Assembly (NCBI GenBank): GCA_039714315.1
Contig: JBDLJM010000006.1
Location: 1-57,869, forward strand
Source of the DNA: Bacteroidota bacterium
Lineage (GTDB): Bacteria; Bacteroidota; Bacteroidia; Flavobacteriales; JADGDT01
Direction: 5' to 3'
DNA: 57,869 nt
Position numbers and translations under genes: made by a program. Below are positions 28,209-36,722 of the stretch, one piece after another. Numbering within the stretch: the first letter of the stretch is position 1; each line of letters starts with the position of its first letter. The notes under the pieces are model-generated. The model was not told the origin of the DNA. It was given only the letters and a program-made list of their open reading frames with translations, and made no database searches.

Positions 28209-30482
28209 TCATTTCAGCTTCGCCAACAATTTCCTGTCGATTTTTAATTTTGTCAGGTCATCAGTTCCGGCAATATCAAATGGAATAATAAATTTACATC
28301 CATTTTTATAATTAGCACATCCAAAAGCAGTCTTTCCTTTGATAAACTCCTCACTGCCACATTCAGGACACTTATTTTTTTCTTCTACCTTTTCTTCAAA
28401 TTCAATATTATAAGAATCCGTCAGAACCAAATATCCATTCTTTTTTACTCCATTAAACTTAAATCCCTTTATAAGAGTTGATTTTCCCTTAGAAACAAGA
28501 GTTTTTATCTGATTTTTCGATAACTTTTTGTCTAAAAACAGGTAAGGAATCTTAAAATCACAACCCGATTTATATTCATTGCATCCGTACGCACTTTTTC
28601 CCTTTATCAAATGTCCTTTTTTACATTTCGGACAGGAAATATCTTCCTCCGCTTTTTTCTTCTTCGGCAAAGGTTTTACATTATCGAAAGACTCTATACG
28701 CGGAGAGTAATCAGTTTTTACTTCCTGTACAAGCTGAACAATTAGCTCTTTCATCTCCTTTTTAAATTCCTCAATCGAAAACTCACCCTTCTCTATCAAT
28801 TTCAGTTTTCTTTCCCACTGTCCGGTAAGTTCAACAGATTTCAGAAGTTCGTTCTTTATGGTTCCGATTAACTGAACTCCCGTTGGAGTAGCTTCAAGTC
28901 TTTTTTTGTTTTTTGAAATGTACTGTCTCTTAAACAATGTTTCTATAATTGCAGCACGGGTAGACGGGCGCCCTATTCCATTCTCCTTCATTAATTCCCT
29001 TAACTCCTCATCGTCAACCTGCTTTCCGGCAGTCTCCATTGCCCTTAACAGGGTTGCCTCTGAATAATATTTGGGCGGAGAAGTTTTTTTCTCCTGAACT
29101 TTTGGAATATGCTCCCCGCTTTCGCCTTCCACAAATTTTGGCATCACCTGTTTGTCTGCAGCATCCGGGGTTGCTGAGCCTGACGAAGCATCTCCCTTAT
29201 ACAGAATTTTCCAGTTCTCCTCCAGAATTTGCTTCCCGGTAGCTTTAAACTTAATATCTTCTACCTCTCCTTTTACCTCTGTATTAGATATAACAGCATC
29301 AGGATAAAAAGCCGCAATAAATCTGCGAGCTACAGTATCATAAACATTCCAATCGTCGGCATTAAGATTGTTGGCAACAACACCTGTAGGGACTATTGCG
29401 TGGTGATCAGTTATTTTTTTATTGTCGAATATTCTTTTAGGTTTTATTATTTTTTTCTGCAGCAAAGGAGCTGTGAAAGCTTTATAATTCAACAACCCAT
29501 TCATTATCTGAGGAATTTTTGGATACATATCTTCAGGTAAATACTGAGTATCTACACGCGGATAAGTAACCAGTTTTTTTTCATACAGAGTTTGAATAGT
29601 CTTCAATGTATGATCGGCCGAAAAACCAAACTTTTTATTACATTCTACCTGAAGCGAAGTAAGGTCGAATAACTTGGGAGGTGTTTCTTTCCCTTTTTTA
29701 ATTTTAAACGATGTAACTGTAAATAAACCGGACTTAATTTTCTCTGCAAACTCATCTGCTTTTTCCTTTATCTTAATCTTTCCCTTATCGGAACTAAATA
29801 ACACATCTCTATACAATGTTTTTAACTCCCAATAAGTTTCCGGTGTGAAATTTTCAATCTCCAGCTGCCTGTTTACTATCAATGCAAGAGAAGGAGTTTG
29901 TACTCTCCCAATTGACAAAACATGTTTGGGAGGAGCAAATTTTAAGGTAAAAAGTCTGGTCGCATTAATCCCCAATAACCAATCTCCAATTGCCCTGGAT
30001 GTTCCCGCTGCATATAAATTATCATATTCTGATTCCTCCTTCAGGCTATCAAACCCTCCTTTTATCGCCTCTTCTGTCAACGAAGATATCCACAGTCTCT
30101 TAACAGGGTTAGTGTTTTTTGCCTTAAGTAAAACCCATCGCTGTATTAACTCTCCCTCTATTCCGGCATCCCCGCAGTTTATTACTTCCGTACAGACATC
30201 TGCATTAATCAAGTTTTTAATAACGTGAAACTGTTGCCTGACACCATTATTATCAATAACAGAAATCCCAAAATTGGCCGGAATAATTGGCAATGTTTCC
30301 AGGCGCCATTGCTTCAGATAACTTTCATATTCATGGGGTTGCTTTAATGTACAGAAGTGACCGAAAGTCCAGGTTACCTGATAACCATTCCCCTCCAAAT
30401 ATCCCTGACGTTGAGTATTAGCACCCAGCACCTTTGCTATATCTCTTGCTACACTTGGTTTCTCGGCAATACAGACTTTCAT
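28209..30482 (-). CDS. topB: DNA topoisomerase III
   Basis: The 757-residue type IA topoisomerase begins with a Toprim domain (KVCIAEKPSVARDIAKVLGA). The active-site tyrosine is in LVTYPRVDTQYL (about 310). Two C-terminal zinc-ribbon-like repeats follow, CPKCKKGHLIKGKSAYGC and CPECGSEEFIKGKTAFGC, each followed by NYKxGCxFxIP. It relaxes or decatenates DNA through single-strand passage. It is monocistronic; the next gene downstream, rimP, has its own promoter. Confidence 0.94.
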   Translation of the reverse strand: MKVCIAEKPSVARDIAKVLGANTQRQGYLEGNGYQVTWTFGHFCTLKQPHEYESYLKQWRLETLPIIPANFGISVIDNNGVRQQFHVIKNLINADVCTEVINCGDAGIEGELIQRWVLLKAKNTNPVKRLWISSLTEEAIKGGFDSLKEESEYDNLYAAGTSRAIGDWLLGINATRLFTLKFAPPKHVLSIGRVQTPSLALIVNRQLEIENFTPETYWELKTLYRDVLFSSDKGKIKIKEKADEFAEKIKSGLFTVTSFKIKKGKETPPKLFDLTSLQVECNKKFGFSADHTLKTIQTLYEKKLVTYPRVDTQYLPEDMYPKIPQIMNGLLNYKAFTAPLLQKKIIKPKRIFDNKKITDHHAIVPTGVVANNLNADDWNVYDTVARRFIAAFYPDAVISNTEVKGEVEDIKFKATGKQILEENWKILYKGDASSGSATPDAADKQVMPKFVEGESGEHIPKVQEKKTSPPKYYSEATLLRAMETAGKQVDDEELRELMKENGIGRPSTRAAIIETLFKRQYISKNKKRLEATPTGVQLIGTIKNELLKSVELTGQWERKLKLIEKGEFSIEEFKKEMKELIVQLVQEVKTDYSPRIESFDNVKPLPKKKKAEEDISCPKCKKGHLIKGKSAYGCNEYKSGCDFKIPYLFLDKKLSKNQIKTLVSKGKSTLIKGFKFNGVKKNGYLVLTDSYNIEFEEKVEEKNKCPECGSEEFIKGKTAFGCANYKNGCKFIIPFDIAGTDDLTKLKIDRKLLAKLK

Positions 30483-30963
30483 TTCTTTAGGTCTTTTACT
30501 TTTGACCTTTAGCTTTTTGCTACAGGCTTTTTAATTATTATTCTTAAATGCAATAATAAAATAAAAGATTTAGAAAAATAATGATAGATATAACTTTTAA
30601 CCATTTTTATCAATGATATTATTATTACGGTTTTACCATTATTTGTGTGGAAAATAAAAAACGGTTTACTTAAAAATATTTGATTATTAAGATCATAAGA
30701 TAAGTAGATTAGTTCCGGTTGCCATTGATTCAATAATCTTTTACTCTAATAATCTTTTTAATAACTTCTTAAAATTCGTGGCAGTACCATTATTATAATT
30801 GAATCATTGTAACAATTGACCAAAAACACATAGGCAAACTCTATACTTTTTTATAAAAATCTTTATTGTATTTTATAAGACAATAATATCCTCCACCTCA
30901 ACACAGATAGACCTATCTCATTGATTCACAAGTATATACCCTGATATTTTTAACGAATACTCC
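30483..30963. other. Intergenic region upstream of the lipoprotein cluster
   Basis: About 480 very AT-rich bases between divergent genes. A 74-codon frame on the minus strand (30509-30733) has no signature and runs into the topB upstream region, so I do not accept it. Apart from the promoter at its right end I see nothing. Confidence 0.4.
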
Positions 30964-30994
30964 TTGATTATACGAAAGAGTTTTCCTACTTTTG
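30964..30994 (+). promoter_or_regulatory. Promoter of lipoprotein 1
   Basis: TTG (30964-30966), a 20-base spacer and TACTTTTG (30987-30994), an exact TAnnTTTG match, lie 38 bases before the ATG. The bases after it, AAGTA, recur after the -7 box at 55885. Confidence 0.7.
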
Positions 30995-31031
30995 AAGTAG
31001 TAATAAATTTAAATCACAAAAATTACAAATT

Positions 31032-32093
31032 ATGAGAAATTTAAAAAGGCTTGCAACTTCCCTTGTTGCAATAGCTCTTGTAGTAGCATTCTCTTCTTGC
31101 GAGAAGCAACCTGTGGCTAAAGACGGTGCTCAAGAAGTAACAATCGCTATTAACAACCTTACAAACAGTTTAAAAAAAGCCACTGTTGAAGGTGAAAACA
31201 CAGGAGACTTACCAGAATGTTCAGATGCTGAGGCAGATTATGCAGTAGTTGGATTAATAGATCCTAATGGGAAACCTGTAGCATCAATGCACCTTCCTAT
31301 ATTAACTAACTTGGATGACGGAACACAAACAGTAGTTGTAAAAACTAAGACGCTTGGTGAATACACAATTGATCTGTTTGAAGTGTATGATGCAGAAGAT
31401 AATCTTATTTGGGCTGCACCAAAACCTGATTCAGAATATTATGACTGGGTTACTAATAAAATAGGCGACACATTCACTGTAGAAGCATTTAAAAAGATAA
31501 AAGTTGACATAGATGTACTATGCTGGCAACCATACAGCTATAAAGAATTTGGATATTACTGGTTCGACTTTGACAGAACTGAGATAAAAACATTGTGTTT
31601 CTTTGGAGATATTTGTGTTTTAGACCCTGAACCATGGGCAGATTTTTTCTTAGATGGAGGAGATCCACTTTATGATATGCCTGCTGTATACAATATTAGA
31701 ATAATGCAAGGTGAAAATTTGATTGCCAGTGCTTCTAATATTACTGAAGAAAAACCTATTAGTGGACCACTTTGCATTGAGTATCCTTATCACGTAGATG
31801 GAGAGCCCGCTTTATATATGGTTTACTTCGAAATTTATCATCCATATTCTGCTCAGCCATTGACAGTTGCAGCATTACCTTTAAATCCAGCTGATGACCC
31901 TCAGGTTTTCCTTGACCATTGGATGAATACATTCTCTGATGATGATGAAGACGGGGTTGATGACGATGGAATATTTGACTTTGTTATTCAACAAGAAGGA
32001 GCTGAATGTAATTGGGAATACAACCAGGATGTTAATGCTGTTATGACCTTTGATGATGAAGATATTGATTATATAACTTCACTCGACTATTAA
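31032..32093 (+). CDS. Modular surface lipoprotein 1 of a paralogous trio
   Basis: The 353-residue protein begins with a lipoprotein signal ending in AFSSC (Cys23). Domain A (about 34-185) contains VGLIDPNGKPVASMHLPIL and IDLFEVYDAEDNLIWAAPKP. One domain B (about 186-335) runs from IKTLCFFGDIC through PLCIEYP to FDFVIQQEGAEC. The conserved cysteines of domain B suggest disulfides in the periplasm or on the surface. I do not recognise a named family. Domain A is nearly identical at DNA level to that of the third paralog. It has its own promoter and terminator. Function is unknown. Confidence 0.8.
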   Translation: MRNLKRLATSLVAIALVVAFSSCEKQPVAKDGAQEVTIAINNLTNSLKKATVEGENTGDLPECSDAEADYAVVGLIDPNGKPVASMHLPILTNLDDGTQTVVVKTKTLGEYTIDLFEVYDAEDNLIWAAPKPDSEYYDWVTNKIGDTFTVEAFKKIKVDIDVLCWQPYSYKEFGYYWFDFDRTEIKTLCFFGDICVLDPEPWADFFLDGGDPLYDMPAVYNIRIMQGENLIASASNITEEKPISGPLCIEYPYHVDGEPALYMVYFEIYHPYSAQPLTVAALPLNPADDPQVFLDHWMNTFSDDDEDGVDDDGIFDFVIQQEGAECNWEYNQDVNAVMTFDDEDIDYITSLDY

Positions 32094-32122
32094 AGACAAT
32101 TAACAAATAACTCTTATTTTAC

Positions 32123-32154
32123 AAAGCAGGCCACCTGGTGTGGTGGCCTGCTTT
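32123..32154 (+). terminator. Terminator after lipoprotein 1
   Basis: A perfect 13-bp stem AAAGCAGGCCACC/GGTGGCCTGCTTT with a six-base loop. The T run after it is short. Confidence 0.75.
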
Positions 32155-32430
32155 ATAAGCTTCTATGTTATATTTCGGATAAAATATCTAAACCTCATTT
32201 ATATTCAAATAATATACAATTCTACACTCTCGCTTAACAATAAACAGTTAGCACCCTGTTTACAAGCAATACAGAATGTTTACTATTATAATGAATCACT
32301 TGAAGAAAATAGCTGTAGAGCGAAATCAACTTTATTACAATATTCTAAATATTAATTATTTGGTTTGAAATATAAATTATTATAAAACAGACTTTAACTC
32401 TTCAATTTCGTAGATAACAAAATTACCGCT
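32155..32430. other. Intergenic region between lipoproteins 1 and 2
   Basis: AT-rich with no gene or strong hairpin. It must hold the promoter of lipoprotein 2, but I find no clear TAnnTTTG box. Confidence 0.4.
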
Positions 32431-33861
32431 ATGAAAAATTTAATGCATCGCACTATATTATTGGGCACTTTAACGCTAGTCCTTTTATCGTGTGAAAAAC
32501 AATCAGAAGATACCTTGCAAGAAGTTTCATTCAGCATCAACAATGAAACAAACAATCTGAATAAAAAAAATGACATAGTATACCCAGAATGTTCTAATGA
32601 AGCTCCTGCATATGTTATAGCCACGATTGATGATGAAGATTATCGGTTGGAGGTCCTACAAAATTTGGATGAGGGAACACAAACTCAAACTGTTAAATTC
32701 AAAACCGGAAAATACACGCTCCAATCATTTAAAGTTTTTGATGCCGATCATGTACTTATTTGGGCAGCACCTGAGAAAGAATCTGATTATGCAAAACTTT
32801 GGGATATAGAAGGTTTAGAAAAAACTTTTGAAGTTTCTGAATTCAAGAAAATAAAGATTCCTGTAGATGTACTTTGTTTTACCCCGTCGTACTGGAAAGA
32901 ATTTGGATTCGCCTGGTTTGATTTCAATATGATCAAAGTAAAAACTATTTGCTTTTCCGGAGATTTCTTTACCAAATTCTGTAGAAATTTTACTCCTTAT
33001 TTATACTCATATCCGGGATCGCCTTATGAAGGACAATCTCATGAAGGAGATAGTTTTAAAGCCATATTTAAAGTATTGATAAAAAATGAAAATGGAGTTG
33101 TTCTTAATAACCAAAAAAACAACTCAAACCTGAAAAGGGCAGGAATTGATAGACCTTTATGTATAGAATTCCCTGACTATTTAAACAAAGAGGACAGATA
33201 TACTTTCGAAATATATTTAGCACTACACGATAACACGTGGCCACTTGTGCATACTTCCGAGGTGTTTCTGGCCGAAGACGATATATCGAATATTACAGGA
33301 GAAAATGGAATATTTAACTTCGGTTTTGGTAATTGCCCCCAAGGAATAGAATTAAAAATGGATTTACCATTCTGTCCTGAAATAGAGATAGGCACTCCTG
33401 AAACAATTATAAAGACTTTATGTTTCTTCGGTGATATTTGTACTCCAAACTATAGCGATTGGGGAGAATCGCAATCTGATTTTGTTGCCGATATGCGAGT
33501 GACTATTTTAGACCACAGTGCTGATGCACATAAAGAAAAAGAGATCAGTATTGCTTATTCGTCTGATTTTGCAAACAATCAACCTTTGTGCATTGAATAC
33601 CCTGATTATACAGATAAAAAAGATGAAAAGTACTGGGTTAATATCCACATCAAAGATCTAAACGGCGATTGGATTTTAGTTGAAGGAAGGAAACTCAACC
33701 CTAATTTATCTCCATCTGCATTCTATGGCAAAGACACTAATGGAGAAATTGACACTGACGGAATTTTTGACTTCGTTGTTTACGAAGGTGAAAACTGTAA
33801 CTATATCAATAATGAAGGTGTTAACCTAATTAAAGAGATAGAATTCGATTCTCCGGATTAA
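32431..33861 (+). CDS. Modular surface lipoprotein 2 of the trio
   Basis: The 476-residue paralog has a signal ending in LVLLSC. It has a diverged domain A (about 30-165, with FKVFDADHVLIWAAPEKES) and two copies of domain B. The first runs from VKTICFSGDFFTKFC to FNFGFGNC, the second from IKTLCFFGDICTPN to FDFVVYEGENC. It differs from its neighbours throughout, so it has not shared in the recent sequence exchange seen between genes 1 and 3. It lies on the same strand with long gaps on both sides and is probably transcribed alone. Function is unknown. Confidence 0.8.
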   Translation: MKNLMHRTILLGTLTLVLLSCEKQSEDTLQEVSFSINNETNNLNKKNDIVYPECSNEAPAYVIATIDDEDYRLEVLQNLDEGTQTQTVKFKTGKYTLQSFKVFDADHVLIWAAPEKESDYAKLWDIEGLEKTFEVSEFKKIKIPVDVLCFTPSYWKEFGFAWFDFNMIKVKTICFSGDFFTKFCRNFTPYLYSYPGSPYEGQSHEGDSFKAIFKVLIKNENGVVLNNQKNNSNLKRAGIDRPLCIEFPDYLNKEDRYTFEIYLALHDNTWPLVHTSEVFLAEDDISNITGENGIFNFGFGNCPQGIELKMDLPFCPEIEIGTPETIIKTLCFFGDICTPNYSDWGESQSDFVADMRVTILDHSADAHKEKEISIAYSSDFANNQPLCIEYPDYTDKKDEKYWVNIHIKDLNGDWILVEGRKLNPNLSPSAFYGKDTNGEIDTDGIFDFVVYEGENCNYINNEGVNLIKEIEFDSPD

Positions 33862-34007
33862 CAGACAACTATACATGATATAATTTAAAAAATTACTACA
33901 GCAAGTATTTTCTTAATTTGAGATGTAATCATGTAACACAACACACGCACAGTAATCGTATTTAATTGTATTTCAACTGGTTACGATGTAAAAATACTTA
34001 AAAAACA

Positions 34008-34038
34008 TTGCTAATACGAGAGAATATTCTTACTTTTA
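34008..34038 (+). promoter_or_regulatory. Promoter of lipoprotein 3
   Basis: TTG (34008-34010), a 20-base spacer and TACTTTTA (34031-34038) have the same layout as the promoter of lipoprotein 1, with one mismatch in the last base. It lies upstream of ATG 34075 but too close to the longer-frame ATG at 34039, which argues for the downstream start. Confidence 0.6.
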
Positions 34039-34074
34039 ATGTCTAATATTTTTTTATCACAAAAATTACAAACT

Positions 34075-35637
34075 ATGAGGAATTTTAAACGACTCGCAAC
34101 ATCCCTAGTTGCAATAGCTTTAATAGTTGCCTTCTCCTCGTGTGAGAAGCAACCCGTAGCTAAAGATGGTAATTATGAGGTTTCAATTGCCATAAACAAC
34201 CTGACTCCAAGCCTAAAAAAAGGTACTGTTGATGGAGAAAACACGGGTAACTTACCTGAATGTTCAGATGCTGAGGCAGATTATGCAATAGTTGGGTTAA
34301 TAGATCCTAATGGGAAACCTGTAGCATCAATGCACCTTCCTATATTAGGTGTAGATGACGGAACACAAACAGTAGTTGTAAAAACTAAGACGCTTGGTGA
34401 ATACACAATTGATCTGTTTGAAGTGTATGATGCAGAAGACAACCTTATTTGGGCTGCGCCAAAACCTGGTTCAGAATATTATGACTGGGTTACTAATAAA
34501 ATAGGTGACACATTCACTGTAGAAGCATTTAAAAAGTTAAAAGTTGACATAGATGTGCTATGCTGGCAACCATACAGTTACAAGGAATTCGGATACTTTT
34601 GGTTCGACATTGATAAAACCAGAGTAAAAACCTTGTGTTTTTTCGGTGATGTTTGTACAAAATTTTACGAAGACTTTCATAATTTTGACGGATCTCCGTA
34701 TGTAGGTCAAGAGTATATGGGTTATGATTTCCCGGCAATATTTTATGTATTGATTAAAGATTCTGAGGGAGAAGTAATCAATAATATGGAAGTCAACTCA
34801 AATGAAGAATGGTATGGTAACGAACCATTATGTATAGAATTTCCGGATATTGAAGGACAGGATGACGAATATACTTTTGAAATTTATTTAGCTTATCCTG
34901 ACGGTACATGGCCATTAGTATATACTTCTGATCCATTTATGGCTGAAGATGACCTAGAAGATATCACAGGTGATGACGGAATATTTGATTTCGTAGTAGG
35001 TAATTGTTCTTGGGAAGGAAATGATGCAAATATAGAACTAGATCCATATCTATTGTTACCTGATCACGGTACAATAGAAATTCTTTACGGTAACTTCAAA
35101 AGTCCAAACTTCTTTGACTATTTCGAAATTGGATTACTTGAAGGCTTTGACAATCCTTTATATCCTGAAGAATTAAAAGGAGAATCAACATATGGATATT
35201 GTGGTGATATTTGGAATTTTATTACTACAGATATATATGATGTAGATATTTATCCTACTCATACCGAAGAAGCTCTTGCCAATATACCTGCTGAGTATGC
35301 CGCATATCCATGGGGTTCATTAAACTGGATGGCAAACTTTGCTCCAGTTGAAGAAACTACTTCAGAGATAGCCAGACACTATCAGGCTGCAATTTGGATG
35401 GTTATCCATGGTATGGGTAATGATGTAATGAATAGAATAGAAGGATTAGCCGGTATACAAATTAAGCAAGCAGACATTGATTTCGCCAATGAGGCTCTTA
35501 ACAATCACAGTGATTACAAAGTAAGAACAGGCGACTATGTTGTTTTATTATTTGATCCTGTAGAAACAGAAGAAAACGTTATTGATGGATCAAGAGACAA
35601 TATGATTCAATTAGTATTAACCAGAGTTGATCCTTAA
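34075..35637 (+). CDS. Modular lipoprotein 3 with C-terminal thioester-like domain
   Basis: I start at ATG 34075, by alignment with lipoprotein 1 (MRNxKRLATSLVAIAL) and by the promoter. This gives 520 residues. The lipobox is AFSSC (Cys23), followed by domain A (about 34-183) and one domain B (about 184-312, ending FDFVVGNC). A third region (about 325-505) is absent from the paralogs. There STYGYCGDIWNFI (Cys376, codon 35200-35202), SLNWMANF and HYQAAIWMVIHG (Gln437, codon 35383-35385) follow the Cys...W..Gln-Ala-x-IW pattern of surface thioester (TED) domains, which form a Cys-Gln bond that reacts with host or matrix targets. The match was made by eye. Confidence 0.75.
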   Translation: MRNFKRLATSLVAIALIVAFSSCEKQPVAKDGNYEVSIAINNLTPSLKKGTVDGENTGNLPECSDAEADYAIVGLIDPNGKPVASMHLPILGVDDGTQTVVVKTKTLGEYTIDLFEVYDAEDNLIWAAPKPGSEYYDWVTNKIGDTFTVEAFKKLKVDIDVLCWQPYSYKEFGYFWFDIDKTRVKTLCFFGDVCTKFYEDFHNFDGSPYVGQEYMGYDFPAIFYVLIKDSEGEVINNMEVNSNEEWYGNEPLCIEFPDIEGQDDEYTFEIYLAYPDGTWPLVYTSDPFMAEDDLEDITGDDGIFDFVVGNCSWEGNDANIELDPYLLLPDHGTIEILYGNFKSPNFFDYFEIGLLEGFDNPLYPEELKGESTYGYCGDIWNFITTDIYDVDIYPTHTEEALANIPAEYAAYPWGSLNWMANFAPVEETTSEIARHYQAAIWMVIHGMGNDVMNRIEGLAGIQIKQADIDFANEALNNHSDYKVRTGDYVVLLFDPVETEENVIDGSRDNMIQLVLTRVDP

Positions 35638-35656
35638 AATATATCACACTATAATT

Positions 35657-35687
35657 AAAAAGGCTACCGTAAAGGTGGCCTTTTTTT
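35657..35687. terminator. Terminator after lipoprotein 3
   Basis: A 12-bp stem AAAAAGGCTACC/GGTGGCCTTTTT (one G-T pair) with loop GTAAA, ending in seven T on the plus strand and five A at the other end. It could also serve the small minus-strand gene. Confidence 0.75.
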
Positions 35688-35716
35688 GTTCTAACTTCAA
35701 GTAGATTGTAGGTACA

Positions 35717-35926
35717 CTATGAGATTGCAATTATCTTTTGCAGATACTTGCTCTCAAGTTCTATATACTGTTCTGTACTTAAATCCTGTCTTTCTTTTTG
35801 ATTATAAATAAAATATAATCCAAACCTCAATGTTTCACTTAAAGAATACCCTAATTCTAATAAATCAGTTGTAAAATCTATTACATGATTGTGTAACTTT
35901 ACCAGTAAATTATCATCTGTTTTCAT
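35717..35926 (-). CDS. Possible small protein of 69 residues
   Basis: An open frame MKTDDNLLVKLHNHVIDFTT... with an even, helix-prone composition (ELGYSLSETLRFGLYFIYNQ) and a sensible ATG. It ends 30 bases from a terminator that could serve it. I recognise no family and see no promoter box. It might be a real small regulator-like protein or chance. Confidence 0.4.
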   Translation of the reverse strand: MKTDDNLLVKLHNHVIDFTTDLLELGYSLSETLRFGLYFIYNQKERQDLSTEQYIELESKYLQKIIAIS

Positions 35927-36197
35927 ATTATATTATATTTTTATGTGCTTAGTAGGTACTATTTTAGAACGAATCCTAAACACTTTTATTTTGTATCGTT
36001 TTGATACATCAAATATGATAACATTTTTAAAAATCCAATCATTTTCATGATAAATAAAATTCACAATGTGATGAAAACCACATTTTAGATGATAAACTGA
36101 TTTATCTTATCTAAGAGTCAACAATTATTTTAATAACCTATTTTCAATACATCAAAAAATGACTAACCTTTACAACAGTAAAACAATTTAATAGCAA
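35927..36197. other. Intergenic region before the tRNA cluster
   Basis: AT-rich, with one short inverted repeat TGTATC-N5-GATACA (35992-36008) that could be an operator. Nothing else is visible. Confidence 0.35.
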
Positions 36198-36232
36198 AAA
36201 AAAGCCCAACCTATTTAAAGATTGAGCTTTTG

Positions 36233-36318
36233 TACCTAGGATGGGACTTGAACCCATACGGGCATTACTGCCCACCGGATTTTAAGTCCGGCGTGTCTAC
36301 CAATTCCACCACCTAGGC
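36233..36318 (-). tRNA. tRNA-Leu(UAA), copy 2
   Basis: An 86-base class II tRNA. Acceptor arms are GCCTAGG/CCTAGGT, the anticodon loop CTTAAAA gives anticodon TAA, and the variable arm is GGGC...GCCC. The T loop is TTCAAGT. The CCA end is not encoded. Confidence 0.95.
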
Positions 36319-36372
36319 GTGATGTATTGTAATATGATAAAAAAGCTCAATCTAATAAAGATTGAGCCTTTG

Positions 36373-36458
36373 TACCTAGGATGGGACTTGAACCCATACG
36401 GACATTACTGTCCACCGGATTTTAAGTCCGGCGTGTCTACCAATTCCACCACCTAGGC
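36373..36458 (-). tRNA. tRNA-Leu(UAA), copy 1
   Basis: 86 bases, identical to the neighbouring copy except for two compensating changes in the variable-arm stem (GGAC...GTCC instead of GGGC...GCCC). It lies six bases downstream of tRNA-Gly on the same strand. Confidence 0.95.
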
Positions 36459-36464
36459 GCGCTG

Positions 36465-36536
<72 letters not shown>

Positions 36537-36722
36537 ATTATTCAAAGAACTTACCTGTTTTTTGCGAGTGCAAATATAGATGCTTTTTCTATTTCTGCAA
36601 AACATTTTTACAGCTTTTTTTGGCTGTAATTACATTTCAAAATTTCAAGCTGACCCATTGAGTCATAACGACTTAAAACAAAGTGAATTACCCGTTGATT
36701 TCACCACACTAGATGCATAAAT

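Larger units (their letters stand above)
36198..36459 (-). repeat. Tandem duplication of a tRNA-Leu unit with its terminator
   Basis: A unit with a period of 140 bases, holding one tRNA-Leu and the hairpin downstream of it, is present twice. The hairpins (36201-36230 and 36342-36368, each a GCTCAATCT-type stem followed by T on the minus strand) look like intrinsic terminators. Confidence 0.8.

Noticed and set aside
30509-30733. 74-codon minus-strand frame
   Set aside because: Very AT-rich composition, no motif and no promoter; it lies in the topB upstream region.
35992-36008. Attachment site or integrated element beside the tRNA cluster
   Set aside because: There is only a short inverted repeat, with no integrase gene and no duplicated tRNA end outside the tandem copy, so nothing supports an integration event.
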